DNA of 64,000 bases, from NCBI GenBank assembly GCA_023150475.1, contig JAKLKU010000007.1, forward strand, positions 246,110 through 310,109, written 5' to 3'. The notes under the pieces were generated by a model. That model saw only the letters and a list, made by a program, of their open reading frames with translations. It ran no database searches and was not told the DNA's origin. A program made the translations under genes and the position numbers. Shown one piece after another: positions 42,895 to 51,195 of the stretch (the stretch's first letter is position 1; every line of letters starts with the position of its first letter). Source of the stretch: Planctomycetota bacterium. GTDB lineage: Bacteria; Planctomycetota; UBA1135; GCA-002686595.

Positions 42895-45747
42895 ATGCGA
42901 GGTGGGATGGGTGAGGAGGGAGCCGCAACGCCGGGGATCGACGAGCTCGTGATCCGCGCGCTCGATGCGCTGGAGCGCGGCGCGCACGACGAAGTCGAGG
43001 CGCTGTGCACGGCGCATCCCGAGCACGCGTCGACGTTGCGGCGACGCATCGCGTTGCTCGGTGGGCTCGGCGTGCTCGGTGGGCTCGGCGTGCTCGGTGC
43101 GCCGGCGAAGCCGGTCGCGAGCGACGGCCACGAACGGCTCGGCGAGTTCGAGCTCCTCGAGCAGCTCGGCGCCGGCGGCATGGGCGTCGTCTACCGCGCG
43201 CGCCAAGAGAGGCTGCAGCGCGACGTCGCGCTCAAGATCGTGCGGCCGGAGTTCCTCTACTTCCCCGAGACGCGCGAGCGATTTCGCCGCGAAGTCGAGA
43301 CCGTCGCGCGTTTGCAGCACCCGGGCATCGTGCCGGTCTATTCGGTCGGTGAAGAACGCGGCGTGCCGTTCTTCACGATGGAGTTCGTGTCCGGTGCGTC
43401 GCTCGAGAAGGTCCTCGCGCGCGTGCGCGGCCGCGAGCCCGCGAAGTTGACGGGCGCCGATCTCGCGCCTGCGCCGGAACGTTCGGGTTGGCTCTTCGCC
43501 GGTTCGTGGGAGGATGCGTGCCTGCGGATCGTGCGGCAAGTCGCGGAGGCGCTCGAGCACGCGCACGAACGTGGCGTGATCCACCGCGACTTGAAGCCGT
43601 CGAACGTGATGTTGTCCGCCGGCGCGGCGAGCCGCGTGCTCCTGCTCGACTTCGGTCTCTCGAGCCTCGCCGGTTCCGGCAAGTTGACGCGCACCGGCGC
43701 GCAACTCGGCACGCTCGACTACATGTCGCCGGAGCAAGTGCGCGGCGACGCTGCGGCGATCGGGCCGGCGTCGGACGTCTATTCGCTCGGCGCGACGCTG
43801 TACGAGCTCCTGACGCTCGCAAAACCGTTCGAAGCGACTTCGCTGTCCGCTGCAGCCGTCGCGATCGAGCGCGGCGAGCTCGTCGCGCCGCGTGCGCGGA
43901 ATCCCGCGCTGTCGTGGGAGGCCGAGACGATCGTGCTGACCGCGATGGATCGTGATCCTTCCCGGCGTTATCCGTCCGCCGCCGCGTTCGCACGAGATCT
44001 CGAGAACGCGCTCGCGAAACGACCGCTCGACGCGAAGCGCATGTCGCCGTGGCTCGTGGTGCGGCGTTGGATCGAGCGCAATCCGATGCGCGCGATCGCG
44101 GCCGGACTGCTCGCGCTGGTCGCGCTCGGCGGTCCGTCGCTCTGGGCGTGGCAACAGCAGCGCGCGGCCCGCGAGGTCGCCGCGGAACGCGACGTCGCGC
44201 AAGCGAACCTCGATCGCGCGCTCGCCGCCGTCGACGCGATGCTCGTCGAAGTCGCGTCCGAGCGTCTGCAGGACGTGCCGCAAGTGCAGACCGTGCGCCG
44301 CGCGCTGCTCGAACGTGCGCGCAGCTTCTACGACGAGTTCCTGGCCGTTTCAGGCGACGATCCGCGGATCGCACGCGGGCAAGGCGACGTGCATCGCAAG
44401 CTCGCGGGCGTGTTGCACGGCCTGGGCGAATTCGAACGCGCCGCGGCCGTCGCGCGCACCGCGGTCGAATTCGGTGAACGCGAGCTCGCCGCCGCAGTGG
44501 GCGCCGAAAGGGTGGAGGGCGACGTCGTGGCCGCCGACCGCGCGCGCATCGCGATCGCCGAAGCGCGCAGCGTGCACTCGAAAGCGCTGTGGAAGCTCGG
44601 GTTGCCCGATGACGCGGAACGCGAGGTCCGCGCGGCGCTGGACGAGCTCGATCGTCTGGTCGCGCGCGGCGTCGGCGGCGACGAACTCCGGCTGACGGCG
44701 GTCGACACGCGTTGCGATTTCGCGTTCGTGTTGCGCACGCTCGATCGACGCGACGACGCGGCGCGGGAGATCTCGCGCGCCGAGCAGGACGGCCTCGCGT
44801 TGATGGCGGCACACGCGACGGACCCGCGTTTCGCGACGACCGTCGCGGAAGTGCTGCGCGAGCGAGCGTTCCTGGCCGTGTTCGCCCGAGACCACGAAGC
44901 GGCGCGTGAGCTCCACGAACGTGAAGTCGCCCTGCTCGAGCCGGTGCGCGCCGCGCATCCCGACGACACGGACGTCGAGCATTCGCTCGCGATCGCCGTC
45001 GCGAACCTCGGGCGCGCGACGCTCGATCTCGGCGACGCGCGCACGGCTCTCCCGGTGCTCGAGCGCGCCGTCACGTTGCTCTCGAACTTCGTCGTCGCGT
45101 ATCCGCTCGACACGACCGCTCGTGCGACGCTCGCCGGCTGCATGATCAACCTGGGCATCGTCGAAGGCGCAAGCGGAGACGTCCGCGCGACCCTCGCTCG
45201 GTTCCAGGCGGCGCGCGAGCAACTCGCGCGTGCGGCGAGCGACCGGCCCGACAATTTCGACCCGCTGATCCAACTCGCGCAGCTCGAGTTCAACGTCGCG
45301 ATGGCGCACGCGCGGCTCGGCGAACTCGACCGCACCGCCGAGACGCTCGACGCGGCCTACGCGACGATCGGCACGGTGCGCCGCGCGTTCCCGGCGAACG
45401 TCGAGTACGCCGGCATCGAGCGCAGCATCGTGCAACGTTCCGTGCAGGCCGCGGTCGCATTGGAGCGCGGCGCGCAGGCGATCGAGTACGCCGGCCGTTT
45501 CGTCCCGAGCGACGATCCCGCGTCGCTCTTCGAGCACGCGCGCTTGTACGCGTCGTGCGTACCGCTCGCCGCGCCAAGCGAGGACTCCGTGCGCGCCGCG
45601 TTGCTCGACAGGACGTTCGCCGCACTCGACCGCGCGCTCGCCGCCGGCTTCGCGGACGCAGACGCGCTCGCGACGCCGACGTGGGAGCCGCTGTCCGCGG
45701 ACGCGCGCCTCACCGCGGCGCGCGAACGGCTCGGTGCCCGGAAGTAG
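42895..45747 (+). CDS. PknB-type Ser/Thr kinase with C-terminal TPR-like sensor
   Basis: 950 residues (second ATG four codons later). N-terminal helical stretch, then kinase domain (about 80-375): Gly loop 'LGAGGMGVVYRA', Lys 'DVALKIV', catalytic 'GVIHRDLKPSNVML', 'LLLDFGLSSL', 'YMSPEQV', 'SDVYSLGATLYELLT'. All catalytic residues are present. One TM helix follows ('AIAAGLLALVALGGPSLWAW', near 400), then over 500 residues of Ala-rich helical repeats of TPR type ('LGDARTALPVLERAV'), probably outside the membrane. This layout is frequent in planctomycetes. An 18-bp duplication near residue 55 encodes LGGLGV repeats. Confidence 0.93.
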   Translation: MRGGMGEEGAATPGIDELVIRALDALERGAHDEVEALCTAHPEHASTLRRRIALLGGLGVLGGLGVLGAPAKPVASDGHERLGEFELLEQLGAGGMGVVYRARQERLQRDVALKIVRPEFLYFPETRERFRREVETVARLQHPGIVPVYSVGEERGVPFFTMEFVSGASLEKVLARVRGREPAKLTGADLAPAPERSGWLFAGSWEDACLRIVRQVAEALEHAHERGVIHRDLKPSNVMLSAGAASRVLLLDFGLSSLAGSGKLTRTGAQLGTLDYMSPEQVRGDAAAIGPASDVYSLGATLYELLTLAKPFEATSLSAAAVAIERGELVAPRARNPALSWEAETIVLTAMDRDPSRRYPSAAAFARDLENALAKRPLDAKRMSPWLVVRRWIERNPMRAIAAGLLALVALGGPSLWAWQQQRAAREVAAERDVAQANLDRALAAVDAMLVEVASERLQDVPQVQTVRRALLERARSFYDEFLAVSGDDPRIARGQGDVHRKLAGVLHGLGEFERAAAVARTAVEFGERELAAAVGAERVEGDVVAADRARIAIAEARSVHSKALWKLGLPDDAEREVRAALDELDRLVARGVGGDELRLTAVDTRCDFAFVLRTLDRRDDAAREISRAEQDGLALMAAHATDPRFATTVAEVLRERAFLAVFARDHEAARELHEREVALLEPVRAAHPDDTDVEHSLAIAVANLGRATLDLGDARTALPVLERAVTLLSNFVVAYPLDTTARATLAGCMINLGIVEGASGDVRATLARFQAAREQLARAASDRPDNFDPLIQLAQLEFNVAMAHARLGELDRTAETLDAAYATIGTVRRAFPANVEYAGIERSIVQRSVQAAVALERGAQAIEYAGRFVPSDDPASLFEHARLYASCVPLAAPSEDSVRAALLDRTFAALDRALAAGFADADALATPTWEPLSADARLTAARERLGARK
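43058..43099 (+). repeat. 18-bp in-frame tandem repeat in kinase gene
   Basis: CTCGGTGGGCTCGGCGTG occurs twice exactly plus a 6-7 bp remnant, encoding LGGLGV LGGLGV LG just before the kinase domain. Confidence 0.9.
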
Positions 45748-45812
45748 CCACGCCGAATCTGTGCGGAGCTGGCGATCCGCGATAGTGTCTTGCGCTTCGC
45801 ACGGAGGGAGAC

Positions 45813-47471
45813 GTGCTGTTCGTCAGCTTTCAAGATCGTGGTCACGACAAGGAGAATGCGCGCGCCTTCGCCGAAGGGCTGCGCGCGCTCGGCATCGACG
45901 TTTGGTGCTCGGCGATTCCAGGCACCATTCCGAAAGGGCAAACGAGCAATGCGGCTGTCGTTCGTGCGCTCGAGCGGTCAACTTGCTTCGTGTTGGTGAC
46001 GTCGGGGTCGATCGACTCGAACTGGGTCCTCGGCGAAATCGATACTGCACTCGAACGGGCGGACGAAGATGCCACGTACTCGATCGTGCCTGTGCTGCTA
46101 CCCGGCGCTCGGTCGCGCGACTTGCCGGTGGCGCTGCGGACGCTCGAGCGTCTAACCACCAGCGTCGAGCCGCGACGCGCGAACGCGGAAGCGTTTCGCG
46201 AGTGGGCGCGGAGTCTCGGCTTCCCGGTCGTCGAACCGCCACGTGACGCCCCTGCCAACGCGCGAACGCAGCCGGCACACGCAACGCCACCGGCGGGCGC
46301 AACGCGGGAGCCCGTGGTCGACGCACCTCTCGAAGCACACGAGCGCACGGCGGCGACGAGAGACTCCGACAACCAACGGCGAATGGAGCCCGAGCCGTTC
46401 TTCGTGCGGCCGGGGGCACTGCTGTCGCTGCTCGCCGTGACGCTCGTGCTCACGGGCGGGTACTACATGTTCCGGCGTTTCGATGTCGTCGGTCCACTCG
46501 AACGACCCAAGCTTGGAACCGACGGTTCAGGTGTCGCCGCCGCGGCGTCGCCGCGTACATGGCCCGCGGTGCGCGAGAGGCTGACGCTCGACCCGCGTTT
46601 CGTGGGCGTCGAGTTGCCCGATCAAGTCGGCCTGCTTCCGCTCGGTCAGAACGGCCGTACGAGGCTCGAGGAGTTCGCAGTCGAAGGCACGGGTGCCGTG
46701 CCCAGCGAAGCGACTCGCGACGCCGAAGGAGTGCTGCCGATCACGGACGAGGACGCGATCGTGCTCGTGCTCGTCCCGCCCGGCTCATTCCAGATGGGCT
46801 CGCCGCCAGGAGTCAGAAACGGCGATGGACGTCCCCAACATCTGGTCACGTTCTCCCAGCCGTTCTTCATCGCGCGCACCGAACTCACGAACGCTCAACT
46901 GCGAGCCGTGCCTGTCGGGCGGAATTCGAGCGACGCACGGCTCCCGGCGGCCGGTGTTTCGTGGCACGACTTCGTAGGTCATGGTTCCACATTCGGCTTG
47001 CGGTTGCCGACCGAGTCCGAGTGGGAGTATGCGTGTCGAGCAGGGACGACGACGGAGTACAGCTTCGGCAATGATGCTGCGGGGCTCGCGACGCACGGTT
47101 GGTACTTCATCAACTCGGGGACGCAACCGCTGGACGAGCAGACCGAGTGGAAGTTTGGGAACCTGGACGAGTGGGGGTGCCGAGCCCATCCAGTCGGAGA
47201 TGCGACGAAGTTGGCAAATCCGTGGGGCTTGCACGACATGCACGGGAACGTGTGGGAGTGGTGCGCGGACAGCTGGCACTGGAACTATGAAGGGGCGCCG
47301 AATGACGGCAGTCAGCGGTTGGATCAGGAGTCTCCAGATCGCGTGGTGCGCGGCGGGGCGTTCGATACTCCCGCCGGACACCTGCGGTCGGCGTCCCGGC
47401 GCAGATCTAACGCGGCGGAGCCATCGCGCAGTGTCGGAGCGCGCTACGCCCGGTCTGTCGCCACGAATTGA
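45813..47471 (+). CDS. TIR domain - transmembrane - FGE/SUMF1-like fusion
   Basis: 552 residues; GTG preceded by a strong GGAGGGA. N-terminal TIR domain (about 1-135): 'MLFVSFQDRGHDKENARAFAEGL', 'IDVWCSAIPGTIPKG', 'CFVLVTSGSIDSNWVLGEIDTAL', with the Trp and Glu that form the usual TIR active site/BB-region. A linker of low complexity, then one TM helix (about 203-222), then a C-terminal sulfatase-modifying-factor/FGE-like domain (about 290-550): 'FQMGSPPG', 'RTELTNAQ', 'RLPTESEWEYACRAG', 'GLHDMHGNVWEWC', 'RVVRGGAFD'. The two catalytic Cys of true FGE are absent, so the domain is probably a binding module. The gene looks less GC-rich than its neighbours. Confidence 0.88.
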   Translation: MLFVSFQDRGHDKENARAFAEGLRALGIDVWCSAIPGTIPKGQTSNAAVVRALERSTCFVLVTSGSIDSNWVLGEIDTALERADEDATYSIVPVLLPGARSRDLPVALRTLERLTTSVEPRRANAEAFREWARSLGFPVVEPPRDAPANARTQPAHATPPAGATREPVVDAPLEAHERTAATRDSDNQRRMEPEPFFVRPGALLSLLAVTLVLTGGYYMFRRFDVVGPLERPKLGTDGSGVAAAASPRTWPAVRERLTLDPRFVGVELPDQVGLLPLGQNGRTRLEEFAVEGTGAVPSEATRDAEGVLPITDEDAIVLVLVPPGSFQMGSPPGVRNGDGRPQHLVTFSQPFFIARTELTNAQLRAVPVGRNSSDARLPAAGVSWHDFVGHGSTFGLRLPTESEWEYACRAGTTTEYSFGNDAAGLATHGWYFINSGTQPLDEQTEWKFGNLDEWGCRAHPVGDATKLANPWGLHDMHGNVWEWCADSWHWNYEGAPNDGSQRLDQESPDRVVRGGAFDTPAGHLRSASRRRSNAAEPSRSVGARYARSVATN

Positions 47472-47654
47472 CTTCACCACATTACTCGGAGTGCGTCCGT
47501 GCGGGCTGTGGGCCGGATGGAGTGTGTTGACGAAGGAGACGCGTGCAGTGGTGCCTTGGTCATGCGCACGACTGCGACGACGGTGGCGTCCAGTGTGACG
47601 AGCGAAGCGAGGCCACCAAGGACGGAAGGTCATCGGTGCCCTGCGTCAAGCGGC

Positions 47655-49004
47655 TCAGGCGAGGGCGTGCAGCGCCGACGAGAGCGCGGCTGCCAGCGCG
47701 AAGCCCAGTGGGCCGCCGAGCCAGAGCCACGCGCGACGATCGAGGAAGCGCACGCCGTTCGCGTGGAGCACGAGGGCGCTGCCGAGCGTCACCAGCGACT
47801 CGGTCAGGAAGGTCGTGCAGCCCGCGCCCGTGATGCCGAAGCGCGGCACGGCGACGAAGTTCGCCAAGACGTTGAAGGCGAGCGCGACGCCGGCGATCGC
47901 GAAGCGTCCGCGGTTCGCGCCCGACGCGACGACGCACGTGACGAAGAACGAGCCGGCGTAGATCGCGACCACGGCGCCGAGCAGCCAACGGAAGCTCGCG
48001 CTCGCCGCGCCGGTGCCGTCGTGGAAGAGCTCGAGCAGCTCGTAGGTCCACGGCCAGAGCAGTCCTGCGCACGCGCCGGCCGCCGCGAACACCTTGGGTC
48101 CGAGCCCGGCGATCGCTGCGCCGAGCCGTCCTTCCGCGTGGCAGCGCGCGAGCCACGGCAACGCCGCGAGCGACGTGTACTGCGCGATCATGATCAAGAG
48201 CGAGAGGAACCGAACGGCGACGTTGTAGTGCCCGAGCTCCGCTTCGCCGACGTAGACGCGCACGAAGACGTTGTCGATCCAGAAGTAGAGCTGCGAGCAC
48301 AACGCGGCGAGCCCGAGCGGCAGCGCGGCGCGGAAGAACTGCGGCGACGGCTCGACGCTTTCGGGCTTCGGCGGCAGCGCGCGGCGCGACGCGAAGTAGA
48401 GGAGCACGTTGGCGATCGTGCTGCCCGCCGCGACGCCGAGCACGTAGAGCGCGGGCTCGCGCACCTCGGCGAACCGCAGGCCGATCACGAACGTCAGGCT
48501 GAGCGCGCTCGCCGTCGAACGCATCAACACCGGCACGCGCCACGAGATGCGGTTCTTGAAGACCACCGAGCCGAGCTCGAGCGCGTGCGTCACGGGGTAG
48601 AACGACGCGACGAGGATCCACACGGCGCCCGGCTCGCGTTCGAGGAACGCCCAGCCGCCGACGAGGACCACGCCGACGAGTCCGGAGAGCACGCGCACGC
48701 GCCGGCCCGACGCCAACACCGCGTGAATCGCCGCGGGGTCGTTCGCGGTGCGCTGCACGGCGACTTGTCCCGACCCGAGGTCGGCGAAGGAATCGAGCCA
48801 CGCGAAGACGGCGAGATAGAACGTGAACCGACCGAACGCGTCGGGCGCGAGCCAGTTCGCGAGCAACGCGAGCGTCGCGAGCGTGCAACTCGCGCTGAAG
48901 ACTCGGCCGAGCACCTGCAACGCCGTGCCGCGCCACACGCGGCGCGGCGGCGAGGCGGACCCGGAGTCTTCGGCGGGCGTAGGCGCGATCACGCGGCACG
49001 CCAT
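47655..49004 (-). CDS. Polysaccharide flippase-like membrane protein (MATE/Wzx superfamily)
   Basis: 449 residues, about 12-14 TM helices. Starts with 'TALQVLGRVFSASCTLATLALLANWLAP', contains 'YFWIDNVFVRVYVGEAELGHYNVAVRF', and ends with paired helices, matching the Wzx/RfbX/PST flippase organisation. Flips lipid-linked oligosaccharides across the inner membrane. With the GT4 and GT-C genes in the window it suggests a surface polysaccharide pathway. The longer alternative frames are antisense shadows. It converges on the TIR fusion gene with 183 bp between. Confidence 0.88.
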   Translation of the reverse strand: MACRVIAPTPAEDSGSASPPRRVWRGTALQVLGRVFSASCTLATLALLANWLAPDAFGRFTFYLAVFAWLDSFADLGSGQVAVQRTANDPAAIHAVLASGRRVRVLSGLVGVVLVGGWAFLEREPGAVWILVASFYPVTHALELGSVVFKNRISWRVPVLMRSTASALSLTFVIGLRFAEVREPALYVLGVAAGSTIANVLLYFASRRALPPKPESVEPSPQFFRAALPLGLAALCSQLYFWIDNVFVRVYVGEAELGHYNVAVRFLSLLIMIAQYTSLAALPWLARCHAEGRLGAAIAGLGPKVFAAAGACAGLLWPWTYELLELFHDGTGAASASFRWLLGAVVAIYAGSFFVTCVVASGANRGRFAIAGVALAFNVLANFVAVPRFGITGAGCTTFLTESLVTLGSALVLHANGVRFLDRRAWLWLGGPLGFALAAALSSALHALA

Positions 49005-49202
49005 GGAAGCAGCACGCCGCAGTGCTGGAAAGTCCGGACGTGTGCGGCATCGCGCGAAGGGCTGCGCGGAATCACTCGAATGGGAGTTCCAAGATTGGAT
49101 TCAGTCGGAACTTTCATCCGGCCGAGATGCAGTTTCGTGTGGGACGCCGGATAGCATCGCCGGCGCTCGCTGACTTTCGGAAACCAAGGCAGGGGACCCA
49201 GC

Positions 49203-50909
49203 ATGAAAGTTCTGGCAGTGGCAGGCTGCTTCGTAGCCATCGGTCTGTGCGGCGCAGCGCGCGCGCAATCGACTCTCTACACGTTCCTCGGCGACAAAGC
49301 CGACGACGAATTCGGATGGTGCATCGACGCCGCGGGAGACGTCGATGCGGATGGTTGGGACGACGTCGTCGTCGGAGCGCGTTACGCCGATTCGAACGGC
49401 GCGAACGCCGGCCTCGTGCGTGTCTTCAGCGGCCGCACCGGCGCGATCCTCTACAACTGGAAGGGCGCGAAAGCGTACGACCACCTCGGCACCGCTTGCG
49501 CCGGCATCGGCGACATCAACGGTGACGGCAACGCCGACATCCTCGTCGGCATCGACGGCACGGACGCGAATGGTTCGTCGAGCGGCTCCGCGGTCGTCTA
49601 CTCGGGCAAGACGGGCGCCGTGCTCCAGACGATCAACGGGCTCTCCGCGAACGACATCTTCGGCACGGCCGTCGATGGCGTCGGCGACGTCAACGGCGAC
49701 GGCAAGGGCGATTACGTGATCGGCGCGCCGTGGGACGACAATGCGAACGGCGTCGATTGCGGCGCCGCGATGGTCGTCTCGGGCGCGAACGGCAGCGTGC
49801 TCTTCACGTTGCTCGGCGACGCGTCGAGCGACTACTTCGGCACGTCGGTCGCCGGCGTCGGTGACGTCAACAAGGACGGGCGTCCGGACGTGGCCGTCGG
49901 CGCGCCCTACGGCGACGGACCGACTGGTTCCGCGTCGGGTTACGTGCGCGTCTACTCCGGCCTGAACGGTTCGGTGCTCTACACGCTGCGCGGCGACAGC
50001 GCCGGCGACAACCTCGGCGGTTCGGTCGGCGCGGCCGGCGACGTCAACGCCGATGGTTGGGCCGACGTCATCGCCGGTGCGATGTACGACGATCCGAACG
50101 GCACGTCGTCGGGCAGCGCGATCGTGTTCTCCGGCAAGACCGGCGCGCAGCTCTTCAAGTTCGTCGGCGACGCGGCGACCGATCTCTTCGGCAGCTCGGT
50201 CGGCGGCGCGGGCGACTTCGACAACGACGGGTTCGCCGACTTGCTCGTCGGTGCGACGTGGGACGACAACAGCGGCACCAACGCCGGCTCGTTGCGCGTG
50301 TTCTCCGGCTTCGATGGCCAAGCGCTCTTCACGTTGAACGGCGCCGCGTCGGGCGATCAGTTCGGCTACAAGGTCGCGGCGGTCGGCGACGTCAACAACG
50401 ACGGCGTGATCGACTTCGCGGGTTCGAGCTACCTCGCTGCGCAGAACGGTGCAGCGTCCGGGTTCGTGCGCGTGTGGTCGCCGTTGCCGCAACCGGTCGT
50501 GACGTACTGCACGAGCAAGCAGAACTCGCTCGGTTGCACGCCGACGATCAGCTCGACCGGCTCGCCGAAGGTCAGCGGCACCGCGGCCTTCACCGTGCGC
50601 GCGGCGAACGAGATCGGCGGACTGCAAGGTTCGCTGTTCTACGGCTTCGTGCCGCAGATGAAGCCGTTCCAAGGCGGCTGGCTCTGCGTCGAACAGCCGC
50701 TGATGCGCACGACCGTGATGACGGCGAGCGGGACGAGCGGCGCGTGCAACGGCTCGTTCTCGTTCGACTTCAACAACTGGATCCGCAACGGCGGCGACCC
50801 GTCGCTCGCGGCCGGTCGGTTCGTGTGCGTGCAGTTCTGGTCTCGCGATCCGAACGCGCCGAGCACGTCGAACACGACCAACGCGCTGCGCTTCGTGATC
50901 AACCCGTAG
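49203..50909 (+). CDS. Secreted FG-GAP repeat (beta-propeller) protein with shared C-terminal domain
   Basis: 568 residues; ATG preceded by AGGGGA. Signal peptide ends near 'LCGAARAQ'. Seven FG-GAP/integrin-alpha-like repeats, each with an 'GDVNGDG..D..VGA' calcium-binding loop (for example 'GDINGDGNADILVG', 'GDVNKDGRPDVAVGAP', 'GDFDNDGFADLLVGA'), forming a predicted seven-bladed propeller (about 25-425). The last about 140 residues, from 'TYCTSKQNSLGCTPT' onward, are the shared C-terminal domain with four Cys. Probably extracellular and adhesive. A TAGCAT box is about 45 nt upstream. Confidence 0.95.
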   Translation: MKVLAVAGCFVAIGLCGAARAQSTLYTFLGDKADDEFGWCIDAAGDVDADGWDDVVVGARYADSNGANAGLVRVFSGRTGAILYNWKGAKAYDHLGTACAGIGDINGDGNADILVGIDGTDANGSSSGSAVVYSGKTGAVLQTINGLSANDIFGTAVDGVGDVNGDGKGDYVIGAPWDDNANGVDCGAAMVVSGANGSVLFTLLGDASSDYFGTSVAGVGDVNKDGRPDVAVGAPYGDGPTGSASGYVRVYSGLNGSVLYTLRGDSAGDNLGGSVGAAGDVNADGWADVIAGAMYDDPNGTSSGSAIVFSGKTGAQLFKFVGDAATDLFGSSVGGAGDFDNDGFADLLVGATWDDNSGTNAGSLRVFSGFDGQALFTLNGAASGDQFGYKVAAVGDVNNDGVIDFAGSSYLAAQNGAASGFVRVWSPLPQPVVTYCTSKQNSLGCTPTISSTGSPKVSGTAAFTVRAANEIGGLQGSLFYGFVPQMKPFQGGWLCVEQPLMRTTVMTASGTSGACNGSFSFDFNNWIRNGGDPSLAAGRFVCVQFWSRDPNAPSTSNTTNALRFVINP

Positions 50910-50931
50910 AGCGGAAGGACCGCGCACTCGG

Positions 50932-50961
50932 GGCCCGCTCGCCGACGACGGCGCGCGGGCC
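50932..50961 (+). terminator. Two-part hairpin after the FG-GAP gene
   Basis: GGCCCGC (50932-50938) pairs with GCGGGCC (50955-50961) and encloses GCCG-ACGA-CGGC (50941-50952). This makes an 11-bp stem with two 2-nt internal loops, 22 bp after the stop codon. No T-tract. Confidence 0.5.
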
Positions 50962-51195
50962 TCGCTCGTTCGTGGGCGTCCGCGAGAACCTTCCCGAAGC
51001 GGCCTGACTCGGCGCGGGGATCGGCGCGGAGCGCGGGCGGACGCCCGCCGCCTGCGCGAGGACCCGCGACGCGAGTGCACCGTCGGTCGCTCCCGCTGCG
51101 CGGCCCGCGGAGCCTTGGTCTCGACGAATTCCCGGAACCTCGGCCCGTTTCGCGTCGTCCGAGCGACTTCGCAGGCACCGGAAGGAGGGATCCCC

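Noticed and set aside
46700-47471. Active formylglycine-generating enzyme
   Set aside because: The domain is SUMF1-like but lacks the two catalytic cysteines near the C-terminal RGGAF motif.
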